A DNA stretch of 64,000 nucleotides from Membranipora membranacea (taxonomy: Eukaryota; Bryozoa; Gymnolaemata; Cheilostomatida; Membraniporidae): positions 19,778,001 to 19,842,000 of the forward strand of contig OU612065.1 in NCBI GenBank assembly GCA_914767715.1. Direction: 5' to 3'. The notes below the pieces were generated by a model. That model made no database searches. It had not been told where the DNA came from and saw only the letters and a list, made by a program, of their open reading frames with translations. Every line of letters starts with the position of its first letter. The stretch's first letter is position 1. Below are positions 23,313 through 34,470 of this stretch, in pieces. Made by a program: the position numbers and the translations under genes.

Positions 23313-23348
23313 GAGTTGGGGACAAATGTTTTATTTTGTCCCCAACTC
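23313..23348. repeat. Perfect 14-base hairpin
   Basis: GAGTTGGGGACAAA, 8-base loop, then TTTGTCCCCAACTC. Confidence 0.9.
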
Positions 23349-23585
23349 CTTGATCATACATACTCCCTGATATCTTTTGTTCACACAAGGACTTACTATC
23401 ACTCTCCAAAGTTGGAGTAAGGATAATATGCGTTTGGTTTGACCCAAAAAAGTTGGATCAATGTGACTACGAGCCAGAATACCTGTGGCCGTTATACATA
23501 TTATATTCAATGTACCTAAAAATAAAAATGATCAGCACAAAACACTGAATCATTTGATCTGGTTATTATTGATAGATTTAAGCAG

Positions 23586-23675
23586 AATACAGCAGGGTGC
23601 GAGGACTGCCTTACGCAATGAACCTTCTTCTCAGTTCTCTGGGGCCTGCACCCAGTGACCAAGCACGCTGATGAA
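23586..23675 (+). repeat. 83-bp conserved block, copy 1
   Basis: CAGGGTGCGAGGACTGCCTT through CCAGTGACCAAGCACGCTGAT matches 33613-33695 with about four changes, while flanks on both sides differ. Same orientation. Identity unknown. Confidence 0.8.
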
Positions 23676-25206
23676 ATTTGTTCATCTAATCAGGGAGTTA
23701 CAGAGAGGGAGTGGAAACGAAATGTAGCCTGTGACTTAACAAGGCTGTTTCCAAGAGTTGTACTAATAAGGTCCCTCCATTAAAATTCATTTAAGTCCTC
23801 AGTCTTTTTATATGTCTGTCTCCAGTTGAAAATTATTAAAATATTTGACATGTTTACTCGATGGTATATTCAGACACCCAGAGATAATATATCATGATGT
23901 AAATCACCGCAAGTGTAGATGAGACATAGCTAGTAATATAGTAACCACTTTTGCAGGGTATTGAATTATAATTCCAATGCAAATGTTTGACGGGGGGGGG
24001 GGGGGTAGAGAGACTGAAAATAAATCATTCATTCACCATTTAAAAACCATGTGAGGAACTTAGACCAGATAAAAGTAGTGAAAGTACTTAAATGAGCCCT
24101 TTCTAACACCTAAGTGACAATGGGAGGCATAACATACCACGTTTGACTGATGAAAACCGCCATGGATTACCAAATTATGAGGCAAATTTATGGCCATGTC
24201 TGCAGTGAAACTTTCCCTTCTCATATGAGTAGCAGAGGGCTTTGGAGTCCCAGGTAAAACTAGACTATAGTTTGAAACCTGGACTATACCTGAGTGCTAT
24301 CTATATCTCTCTGCTACTTAGTTTAGTTTCTTTTCAAGTGGTTCAAACACTTTAGGAAATTTGCAGTAGAACCCATCTTGATAAATGGGATTTCACAACT
24401 ATGCTCTTGCTGATTGGACAGTTCATCAAAATTATTACAGCAACTCAAGTTGTACTTCTTTTTGGCAGGAAGTCACTCTCTGCAGTCTCTGCTCTGATTG
24501 GCTGTGGTCATGAAAAACCTTTGCTGATAAAGAGAGGACAATTACCAGTGGAGACAAACAACAATTTGAAATGAGAGGCCGTTTCCACTCCTTTTTCAAA
24601 CTCCTTGATCTAATTGATACCGCAAAAACTCCTAGGTATCACTATCAACAGCATTGGATACTAACTGAAGTTGCATGCTTGACATTGATTTATCATCTAC
24701 AACTTACAGTTAGATGTTGCAAGACTAGGAGATGAGCTGTGCTACAGCATTATTATTGTGTATAAAATCTCATGGATCTCTAGTTGTTCATTGGAAAATA
24801 CTTTTACTTGGGAAGTCTCAGCATCTTTGACCCGGCTAAGTGAACCAGCCACTGTCTTACCAAGGAGTTCCCTCTAACTCCTTGGTCTTACCAATGCAAT
24901 CCTGATACATGTTGAGGTTTATACGGGATCAAAGATTAAGTCCGTCTAGTGATGATTGCATATGATTCCTATGGCTTATCTCTGGTTAATCGCTAAAATG
25001 CTCCTTCATAATCATACAGGCTGTAAAATAAAACATGTAAACAAACAAAAATGTTATTTGGACAGATTACTGACACATCAATCACAGTCAAACTTTAAAC
25101 AAAGTAACTTGATGAGCTCTAAAGCCCTCTCTACGCTTGCAGTATATGCCCTACATCTAGCAGACATGACTATACACCTTGCATTGTATACACTGCATAC
25201 ACGAGT
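23676..25206. other. No gene seen
   Basis: Contains a G13 run at about 23991-24005. No exon or recognisable repeat was found in the rest. Confidence 0.4.
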
Positions 25207-25332
25207 TACTCCAAAGCCTGGGTTGGTCTCTGGCAATGTTTGACTGCCCCCCCCCCCTGGTTGGGTTTCAAACAACAAAAAACCCAAAAGGGCAGTCAAA
25301 TACTCACTGCCATTGACCCAGATGTTGGAGTA
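25207..25332. repeat. Imperfect foldback, arms about 43 bases
   Basis: TACTCC-AAAGCCTGGGTTGG...TTTGACTGCC is followed, past a C run and an A-rich loop, by its diverged complement ending TTGGAGTA. A decayed relative of one arm is visible at 22609-22655. Confidence 0.75.
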
Positions 25333-25654
25333 GGCCTGTGACCATTCCTCACTCAGTAGAAGCCTGTTGTACTAGTACTAGGTAGCCTGTGAGTGTGAGT
25401 AGTCACTCTTGATTGATACATATTTCATCAACATCATTACCAACTATCAAAACATTGGGCAGCTCATTACTTTGTTTGTGCACCCACACAATAAAGCCAA
25501 AACCAACCAAAATAAGAAAATGCAATGATGTGAGTGGTAGAAGCAAGGAGCAACCAGGGAAGCTGATACTCCTTGGTAGAAGAGAGAAGTAGGTAGTACA
25601 AGTTGTAAGTAGCCCTATTTAAATGATCAACACATCCAATCCAATCATTCCTTC

Positions 25655-25733
25655 ACATGATGATAACGGTAGGTACGAAAAACCGAACCACAAACTCTCA
25701 AGCTACGAACCTTTAAAAAACCGAACCTTCAAT
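25655..25733 (+). repeat. GGTTCG-rich repeat, inverted pair with 29392
   Basis: GGTAGGTACGAAAAACCGAACC and following bases are the complement of 29392-29470. Both contain repeats of GTTCG. Confidence 0.75.
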
Positions 25734-26145
25734 GTGTCTGATAACATAATTTCGTCCAATGATATGCTTCGTAACAAAATTGGAACTTTGAAGAACAGGG
25801 TTATACTCTCTTGCACTTAGGCAAATGGTAGGGTAACAACTCCCATCCCAGCAGGGAGTTTGGGACATAGCAGCAGCAGGGAGGGTGGGAGGGGAACAGA
25901 GAGGGGAGCAGGGACTTTGTCCCCGACTGAACAAAGAAGGGGATTTTGTTCTAGAAAAGACACCAGGCTAGATCATGGCTTGAATGATTTCCAGATTGAG
26001 ACAGAGGTTCCGGAGAGCTGGGAGCCACCAAGTTCAAACTTAGTGATTATTACCACGGTGGTGCGACTGATCCTGGAAAATTGAGTGATTATGCACAAGT
26101 GGCAGGGGCGTATATTCTAAGAAATTTCACTCACTGACTTTTCAG

Positions 26146-26508
26146 AGATGAGCATAATAATCGGGCGCAGCCCGATCCACACGCCGTAGGCGTGGCGGGG
26201 AGGGGCGCTTAAGCGCCCTCCCACCACGGAAATTTTTGCATATCGGTAGCAAAATAGTGCAAGCAGAGAGGTATTTCAATAGCTCACTGAGCTGTTGGCT
26301 ACTTTCAGAAAACAACTCAATAGCAGTAGAAGATTACGGTAAAAATTCTCCAGTTATAAAGCACCCATTTGAAAAAAAACTGACCTTGATGGGATTCGAA
26401 CCCACAACAATCTTATTAACAGTGATTATAAAGCGAACGCTCTACACACTGAGCTATTCGGCCACTCACGGAATTCTGTGGGCCGTGAGTGCTAATATAC
26501 GCCACTGA
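26146..26508 (-). mobile_element. tRNA-derived SINE, copy 2
   Basis: Collinear with copy 1. A box TAGCTCAGTGTGTAGAG and B box GGTTCGAATCCC are a better match to consensus than in copy 1. The same three 3' hairpins are kept (ATCGGGCTGCGCCCGAT; GGGCGCTTAAGCGCCC), with paired bases changing together. Confidence 0.82.
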
Positions 26509-27839
26509 CAAGTGGCGCTCGCAGTGATCCTTTTACTTATTAAATGATGCTTGCAAATACTCAGTTTATGTGAGTGATAAGGTGATCCAAGCAGATAATA
26601 TATTAAATGCGCATTTAAATAAAGGTAATGGTTCAGAGAAGAGAATGTTGATGGTGTTTATATGTGTATTCAATGAACTTATTCGTATATTATGGTGCCT
26701 GAAATAGCGGCAAAATGAGAGGCAGACACAAGGCCTGAGAGAATAGTAATGGCTCGGGTTGATTTTAACTGAAGTGTGAGCATTTTTGGCTGTGAATACA
26801 CATGTGATGGCAGACCATAGGGGACATAAAGCAGTTCCTATCCAATCGTAGTGGCAATGTATGTTGTTTATGACAGTAAGCTAACTATCAAGCCATCACT
26901 GTTGCACACCAGCTATCACAAGGATTGTGCTGTGTCTTCTGGTACTGCGCAACTAAAAAAACCAGAAAATATCACATACAAATCCAAAGAGAAGTGTTTG
27001 ATATTATATGTCATGTTATTATGAGTTAAAAATTTATAACTCACTTTTTTGCTCACCTCAATTATACTCCTAGCTTTAGGGCAGCATGAGTTAAGCTCAC
27101 AGTTTCGTCATTGCCGGTTAATATCATTTGCTTTTTTATGGCTAGATGGTGACTGGTGAACCTCACACCACATTATATATCAATCATGCTCGGCTGGGAT
27201 AAAATGAGTAATACACAATTTACTTTGATACATACCTGACTCAACTTCCAGCTTAATTACACGAGGCCGTTGTAGAAGACTAGGATATTATCATTATCAG
27301 TTTAGTCCGGGCCACCACAGCTTGAACCTGACTTCGTTACACAGCTATAGAACAGCATGTGAGTCTGACCATCAAACCAAAATACCCATTGTCGCACTAT
27401 ATTATTAGAGGGAAAACAGGCATTTTTTGGTATTCTGTGGTACGAGTAAGAGAAATCAATAGCTGAAGTTGTGATGAGTAAGGGCGCGCATGGATATCTA
27501 CAAACACAAGATTTCTTATGTTAATCATTGCAATAGGCCCTATGCAGTTCATATAAGTATTTGCCTAACCACTTTCATAGAACCATTTCAGAGATGTTGC
27601 TAATGTAGAGGCAACACTGATTCGATGTCTCTTAGAGTAGCACCAAATGCTGTATGTATGACCTAATTTTTATAGAAGAGAATAATAATGTATATTCAGA
27701 GGTCAGGCTACTTTCCCCCTCATGCTTTGAAGCCAAAGAACAGCCATGAACATTCAAAACAATATTTCAAGATAGGCTAACACCTTTAGGTGAGAGCAGC
27801 GGTGTTATAATGTTATAAGGTATATGGTCAGCAAAGGGT

Positions 27840-28075
27840 TAGATTGAAGAAAATGAAATGCTTGTGTGAGACATGTGTTGTCCATCCCACCCACCTGCCA
27901 GGGTGCACCCACCATCGCTAGGATGGAGGGTGACCAAATGAGGTCCCACGAGGCGCAGTGCAACCAGCACACGCCGGCCGGGGGCACAAGTCCCCGGACC
28001 CGCGGGGATCCACAATGCAGGGCTAGGTCGATAGTTGTCAGTGGGCGTAGTACAGATTTAAGTAAGGTATCTAAT
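27840..28075 (-). other. GC-rich patch next to LINE fragment
   Basis: Marked GC enrichment in an AT-rich region (CCGGCCGGGGGCACAAG and similar). It lies directly 3' of the LINE coding remnant on the minus strand, so it may be that LINE's 3' untranslated region. Both strands are open for 60-70 codons but neither looks like protein. Confidence 0.35.
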
Positions 28076-28129
28076 TAGCTTGTTCATACAATATTTATAA
28101 TACATATTGATACATATTTAGTAGAATGG

Positions 28130-28966
28130 AGAAAATAAGGATGCAGATTAGAAGACATTGTTAGATAGCATGCGATGCTTATAAGCAAACCTAGCTACAT
28201 TGGTATTAACACCGGACTGGATTGATCCATGCCGGGTGTTATGGGTATTGCTGAATAAAGGTAGGAACCTCATGGGGTCTACTGCAGCCTTGCCGCCAGC
28301 TATACGGTTTAGAAGATTTTTGTCGATTAGATTTCGACGGGTTGCTAGGGTGTGCCAGTTTTTAGCCAGCATAGCATTTGATATTCTTTCATACTTTCTG
28401 AAGCCGTATACCCATCTGAAGGCTTTATGATTTATGGATTCTAATCGATCTATTAATTTTCCTTTGTGGGGGGGACCATATATGCGAGGCATATTCAAGA
28501 ATGGGACGACATATGGTAATATAGGATAAATAACGTGTTTTGCGTCTTGCCTTCTTTAAGCTACGCATTAGCATGTACAGAGTTTTGGTTCCTTTCTGAC
28601 ACACATGAGTTATGTGGTCAGAGAAGCTGAGGCTGTTGTCAATTGTGACGCCGAGATATTTGATTCCAGTTACGTTATTAAGTTGGGAGTTATCCATGGT
28701 GTAAGTCACTGATGGGACTTGAGTTGTATTTCTAGAGATTCTCATCTGTTCACACTTTGAAATATTAAACTTCATTTGTGAACGATCAGCCCAAGCTTGG
28801 ATTGAATCGAGGTCATTTTGAAGTTTAATCTGGTCTGAGGGGTTAGTAATTGGGTGGTATAGTAGGGAATCGTCAGCATACAATTTTAAGGAACTTGAAG
28901 TTATACAGTCAGGCATATCGTTTATGAATATAAGAAACAGTAGAGGGCCTAGGACTCCAGTGAAGA
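28130..28966 (-). mobile_element. 5'-truncated LINE (CR1/Jockey-like) reverse transcriptase
   Basis: Minus-strand translation reads GPLLFLIFINDMPD, then LKLYADDSLLYH with the catalytic YADD, then KYLGVTIDNSLSFSDHI and LEYASHIWSP. These are the C-terminal palm and thumb of a non-LTR reverse transcriptase. The frame shifts near 28500 and then continues through RLESINHKAFRWVYG to a stop near 28148. The palm N-terminus and endonuclease are missing beyond 28966, as is typical of 5' truncation. Confidence 0.88.
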
Positions 28967-29391
28967 GTCAAGTCAAGGGACTCCAATATATACTAAACTG
29001 TGACCATTCTTTTTCAATTTCAAATAAGTGAGGTTTGTCCTCCATTACAGCCTTCTCTAGTAGCTCCAAATACTTCCATCATTTTAAAACTTGCAGGAAT
29101 ATTTAGTCAAACCATTCCTCTCTCTAATGCAAAAGTTCATTTGGATTCACCATGACTAATTTCAAATTTGACATCTGTACTTGGCGTGCACCACACTGTG
29201 CCACCTTGCTCTCCATAATTTTTAATCAAATGACCTTGAGCTTGTGCACCAAGCTAAGTTGCAATGAGCTCTATTGAAAGTCAAAGTTTGATATCTGTTA
29301 TATTATTGGTCACTTATCCAAATCATGACATTTCATTGGCCACTGACAATTTAAACTTTGAGCAAATTGATTTAGGAAGGAGAGGATAATC

Positions 29392-29472
29392 CTGAGTTCG
29401 GTTTTATGAGGGTTCGTAGTTCGTGAGTTCGTGGTTCGGCTTTTCGTACCTACCGTGATGATAATGATACTT
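29392..29472 (-). repeat. GGTTCG-rich repeat, second copy
   Basis: Inverted relative to 25655-25733. The two may be ends of a nested element (3.8 kb) or independent copies of a small repeat. Confidence 0.75.
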
Positions 29473-30349
29473 AATCACTACCTTAATAATATAACTTTCA
29501 TACCTTATTGTGGAGAATACTATACTATACTTACAGCCATATCATAGGTAGGGAAAGCCAAGCAACTTCTCAAACACTGCTGTGAGTGCCACTCCTAGTT
29601 CAACTTATGTAAAATAGTCCTCTTGCTTTTTCAGCTAGATCTTGAACAATAGAGCTGTGATAAATTCCCGCTCATTTATCAATTCCGACAGATGAGCAAA
29701 TTTTTACATTTAGTCTATCAATATTGGGACTCGTGTGTGTGATACGTGGTTGGATGCTAATCGCAAGGTGGTTCAACTTAGCCCAGCTAAGATTTATATC
29801 AGTATGCAAGAAGGTTTAGATGTAAATAATAATTACCAGAGAGATAGATGTCGAGTGAGTCTGTCAGTATGTCCAGGTGAGAGTATGAATGGAATGGATT
29901 GGATACCAATGGTGTATGATAAGTGTGTAACCTTGTTAGGTCAGATAAGTGAGCTAGTTAGTTGTAATGGCCAGTTGACCATCTGTATGTATGCTCGATA
30001 TATGTAGTGGAATACCACCAGCCATGGGTTTTCCCGACTAAGCCGATGGCATCCCAGAATGCCAGCAAGGGTTTTCCGACTATGTGTCAGCGACAGCCCA
30101 GAACGCGCCAGTTCCCAGAGCTATCCCAATGTTTTTGATCCTACCTTTTCCAAGTTACAACTTAAATAGTGTGCTATTGTGCGGGCTGGAGGAGATAATG
30201 ACTGGAATAAATATAGTTGAGAATAGCATACAGTAATTATGATGATGACTCAGTAGCTATCAATGCAGAAAGCCTTAGTTGAGTGTAATAATATTTTAAT
30301 TACTACAGGTTGTGAGTAAAAGTATCTCAGTGTGCTCTTGGTAAAAAAA
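29473..30349. other. No gene recognised
   Basis: A 90-codon open frame on + (29735-30007, opening MCDTWLDANRKVVQ) has no recognisable motif and no splice context that I can support. Confidence 0.35.
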
Positions 30350-30476
30350 TTTGAAACTAGCCTAGCTGCGCCACACATAAATCGCCTCTAGCCGAACTGC
30401 GCCACATGTAAATTGCCCCTAGCCGAGCTGCGCAATCTGAAATTATTTTCTCTCCTGGCGCAGCTCGTCTGCCGTA
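30350..30476 (-). repeat. Right inverted repeat with three-copy minisatellite
   Basis: Same motif as 22166-22335, in the opposite orientation, with three diverged copies. Confidence 0.85.
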
Positions 30477-30481
30477 GTACC

Positions 30482-31486
30482 GTACAGCCAGCACAGCATA
30501 ATAAACAGTATGATATTACTCGTTAATCCTCGTTATTAGTCGTTCCCTATCATTTTCCAGGTCACTGCACATGCGCAATTAATCATTTAATGAAATCAGT
30601 GTGCCATTTGTGTAAAACACCTCTTTTCCACAGGATTGGGGCATCTTTAGATCTGCCAGATGCATAGGATAGCTAGGTTAGCTCTGCCAGATGCCTCAGA
30701 TTGGCTAACCAACTTGTTGGTTCTATCTGTAGCCGTAGCAGTAGTACTGCCAGCTATTCCTTTGTTATTTGTGAAAGAGACGGGGCTTAATTAAGTTAGT
30801 AAATAGTGATTGGTTTAATTCATTCAAGTTGATCAATAGGAAGGCAAAGCAGACCCAAAATGTATTGTAATTGAAAGGAATAGGCCTAGCTATTAACAGG
30901 CCTGTGAAGCACCTTGCCCTATCCGTAGCCTTACTAAAAGTTTTCCAATCCTATGGATAGTACGGCGTGTGTAGCCAGAGCTTAACAGTGATATGAAATA
31001 GAAAGATTTATACCTAGGAGAAGCTGTTACTCGTTGTTTATACCAACCGCCCAGTGATTCAGCTTCTATGTATGCCTGAACCATCTCCTAATAATTGTTT
31101 CAATTTGATACTCATAATTCACTGTATCCCTTCCCTCTTACTCCGGCTCCAAAATTGAATGAGAAACTCTACATATTTATCATCCACTACATATTTTTAC
31201 CGATGTTATGTTTGCATAGATATGACCTTGACTTTTCAATCAAAACAGGCAGCCACTCAGATATCATACTATCTGGTTACGTGCATTGTTAACATACAAC
31301 GTTCCACAAATTGTGGGAATCCCAATCCGAACGAAAGTTTACGTGAAATTTACTCCTAATTGTGAGAAAACAACCCCATATGACTTCACTTTTAGACAGA
31401 TTTTTCTTTTGGTTCTACTAACAAGAAAATTCAGTGACAGGTTTATGACATGGCAGTCTAGAACCCTATATGTTTCAACTCTGCCT
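30482..31486. other. No gene seen
   Basis: AT-rich. Short overlapping open frames near 31095-31489 show no protein-like pattern. Confidence 0.4.
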
Positions 31487-31655
31487 TAAGATGTTTGCCA
31501 TTGAATTGTGTTAAATGCAGATGAGAAGTCCCAAAAGTAAACATCACATATAGCATACGAGGCATTCTGGTCTATAAAGTAAGTGACACTTTCAGGACCT
31601 GTATTGGGTAAACTGGCTTGCTCTGTATGCAACTATTTGCCATGGGTAGGGGTTA
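31487..31655 (-). pseudogene. LINE reverse-transcriptase remnant
   Basis: Minus-strand translation gives GPESVTYFIDQNASYAIC, then FWDFSSAFNTIQ, the conserved first palm motif (F-x-D-F-SSAFNTI) of L2/Jockey-group reverse transcriptases. It ends in a stop just after, so only about 50 codons remain. Confidence 0.72.
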
Positions 31656-31704
31656 GTGATGTATTGCTATAGAAGAATTTTGAAGGACGCATTGTGATGG
31701 TGTG

Positions 31705-31835
31705 ACTACGGAAGACGAACGATGACATAAAGAATTTTTTATTTCCTACACAGGAACAAAAATTCTGTGTCATCCCTCGGCTTCGGTATTTGCCCGGACT
31801 ATGACATATAAAATTTTGTATACCTGCAGGTAAAA
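31705..31835 (+). mobile_element. Palindromic MITE-like repeat, copy 1
   Basis: ACTACGGAAGACGAACGATGACA...GAATTTTT folds back on AAAAATTCTGTGTCATCCC...CTTCGGTA (31705-31788). Similarity to the inverted copy at 36930-37062 extends on to GGTAAAATA. Confidence 0.78.
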
Positions 31836-34470
31836 TAATTCACATGTCTCACCTCGTCTACACACAAAGAGGGGACCACTCTAATTCATAGACTGTCATA
31901 TAAGTATTACTCAATCGGAATAATGTAATTGCTGTGGGTGTGGCTTAAATGTGAAGTGTAATATGTGGATTAGCTTTTTGTTGTTCTCAGATTACATCTT
32001 GCTTTTGTCAAGCAGACATTTAAATCAACCGCATAACATCCTTCAAGATATTAAATTGGACACTGACAGGTGCAATCCAATGACTTTTGATGAGTAGTTC
32101 ACACCTCAGCAGTGACAGCAAGGAATTAGTCAATCTCAGTCCTTGGGCTTGGTCACAGACATAGCAACCCTTGTTTAGACCAATGGAATGGTGTATCAAT
32201 GAACAGAGAGAAAGTCCATTGGGTGTATCAATATCATACCCTTTTTTCTGATCTGATGCCATCATATCTCCCCTTTTTTTGGAAAATCCAATCCAAGTAC
32301 AGTTCAACAAGAGTGTATTCTTCTGCAATCTATTACCAAACTGAATAGGGTGCTTGATTCAAATATAGCAGGACACTATTTACAATTTACAGGAATGGAG
32401 ATCTCCAACTGCAAGGCCCAATGGAAGCAAAAACATGCACAGACAGAGACCTTTTGCGAAATATGATACATGTTACTCAACTCAGTCTTCAAAATAGCAA
32501 AAACATGAGAGATCCAAAGCCAAAAAAAGCCTTTATTCAAGGCTCATAGTCATGCAACTATTATCAGAGACACGGGATATACCGCTACATCACCATTTTA
32601 ATCGAAAGAGATTAAGTTAAAGCGCCATTTGCTACTTGGTAGTGCATCCAAGGAGTGAGAGGGACTCATTGTCATATATCCAGGTAGTAAAATGATTGAA
32701 TGAATGAGTAGTCAATGATAAAACAATTCAGATAAACAGGTACATAAGTTGTGAAAACCTGACAAAAACAATTGATCGATATACAATCTTTGTATGCCTT
32801 ATACTGAAGGCCTTGTATGTATAATTACTACCCACAAACATTGCCATTAATAGTAGACAAGGAATTAATATTGATGAGCTTCTGTTTGTAAATTTTATTG
32901 CAGTACCATCTAATAATTGTTTTTTTAAAACTTATTTTATCTAAAACATACATTGGCCGAGTGTGACATACACTCAGAAAATAGATGCACCCTAAATGGA
33001 CAAGGCCTGTTAGTGAAAATGCAAAGGTGCAGGTAACATTCTTTTAGGACCACAATCACCAGCAATCACGTTCCAATGTCTTTTTCCGTGCTGCCTGAAA
33101 CAATAAATACATGCAACGTGATAAAACTCATGAAATCATGAATTTTCCTGGAGTATATCATGTTTCTTTTTGGGTATAAATCACACTTCACATGGTTTAT
33201 TTTGGCTGAACAATGGCAAACTTCAGACACAGAAACTCCAAGCTTGATGGTGCTTTAGATAAGTACAGTACAGTATTGAGTTCTTGCTGTGTTTTCTAAC
33301 TGTAACAAATTTAGGTTTCATAAATCTGGTTGTTGATTTGTGAACTTTTTGAAATGGAGGCACATACAAACATTGTTACAGTACAGGAAAATACAAGTCT
33401 ATTTACACGCTATTGATGAATTACCCTCAGTTCACCATCACCGTTCAACATCAGGTTAACTTCCACACAGTGGTCATTTTTCAAAATGAAATGTGGAAAA
33501 ATAATCCCAACACATTACTCTTCTCACAAAAAAACCCCCAAGTATGTCCCCATTTCATGGCACTCTCACAGAATGACAATCTTGGGAACATATGCAGGAT
33601 TAGGCATAGCAATACAGGGTGCGAGGGCTGCCTTACGCAATGAACCTTATTCTCAGTTCTCTGGGGCCTGCACCCAGTGACCAAGCACCCTGATTGAGTT
33701 TGCTAATATAATTAATTAATATCGCAAACAAACATAAGCATCTCTATGATTCGCTCTGTGTTTAGAGAATACCTGAAAGCCCCAGTCCCCAAGATTTTAT
33801 ATGTAAACGATAAAGGGGTAGTACTAGTACAAAAGACAAATGCCCAAGTTTTGAGTTTTTGCCAAGTCCTAATGAATTGACTGAATAGTGTAAAAATAGG
33901 AGCTGTATGTTTATAGCATGGACAGAATGTCAGGGCTAAGAGTTGTTTTTATTTTAAAAAAGATGCTTCAATACGCAATCATTGCACACCCATCATACTA
34001 TTACTAACCTGCTTTGTCTTGCTCAAACCTTTTGATAAGCTTGTTCTCCAGCTGTTTTTGTGGGCCTGTTTGCTCCAGCTTCAAAGAACAGCATAATATG
34101 CTTTAAATAAGTGTATGTCCTACCTTCTTGAAACCTTGAATAAACACTGTTGAACTATTTCACCACTACACACCACATTGTACCCTGATAATAAAACATC
34201 TAAAAGTAAGAATTATGATAAGGCTTCAGAGAGTAAACAGTACACACTAGTTTGAGTGCTCAATACATAGTTTGCTTTGGTTGCTGGAAATGTCATTCCA
34301 TCATTGAAACCCTGACCTAACCCAACACTGGTTCGGTTCGGGTAATGAAAATGGAATTTCAATTCCAGTGACCCAAGCAAAGTTTGAGCCCACAAATTAG
34401 TCTCCCATATAATATTATCAGCTCAGTATCCTTACCCTCTGCAAACATTGATTCCTGCAATGGAAATTTG
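31836..34470. other. Gene-free, one repeat block
   Basis: A minus-strand open frame of 102 codons at 32020-32328 has no recognised motif. The 83-bp conserved block lies at 33613-33695. The rest shows no exon or repeat that I can support. Confidence 0.4.
33613..33695 (+). repeat. 83-bp conserved block, copy 2
   Basis: See 23586. The same bases in the same orientation 10 kb away. Its ends (GGGTGC and GCACCC) are mutually complementary. Confidence 0.8.

Larger units (their letters stand above)
22166..30476. mobile_element. 8.3-kb span bounded by minisatellite-bearing inverted repeats
   Basis: The left end TACGGCAGACGAGCTGCGCC (22166) and its complement at 30457-30476 are flanked by GTACC on both sides (22161-22165 and 30477-30481), a possible 5-bp target duplication. 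Both ends run inward through about 32-bp repeats built on GCGCAGCTCGGCTA, then share TAGTTTCAAATTTT. Foldback-type elements have tandem repeats in their termini, which fits. No transposase is seen inside; the contents are later insertions. GTAC is itself palindromic, so the duplication is not proof. Confidence 0.55.

Noticed and set aside
27866-28078. GC-rich open frame as a host exon
   Set aside because: No splice context or motif; position fits the 3' region of the LINE fragment.
33613-33680. Coding reading GARAALRNEPYSQFSGACTQ of the 83-bp block
   Set aside because: Open in both copies, but the changes seen alter the amino acids and a second frame is equally open.
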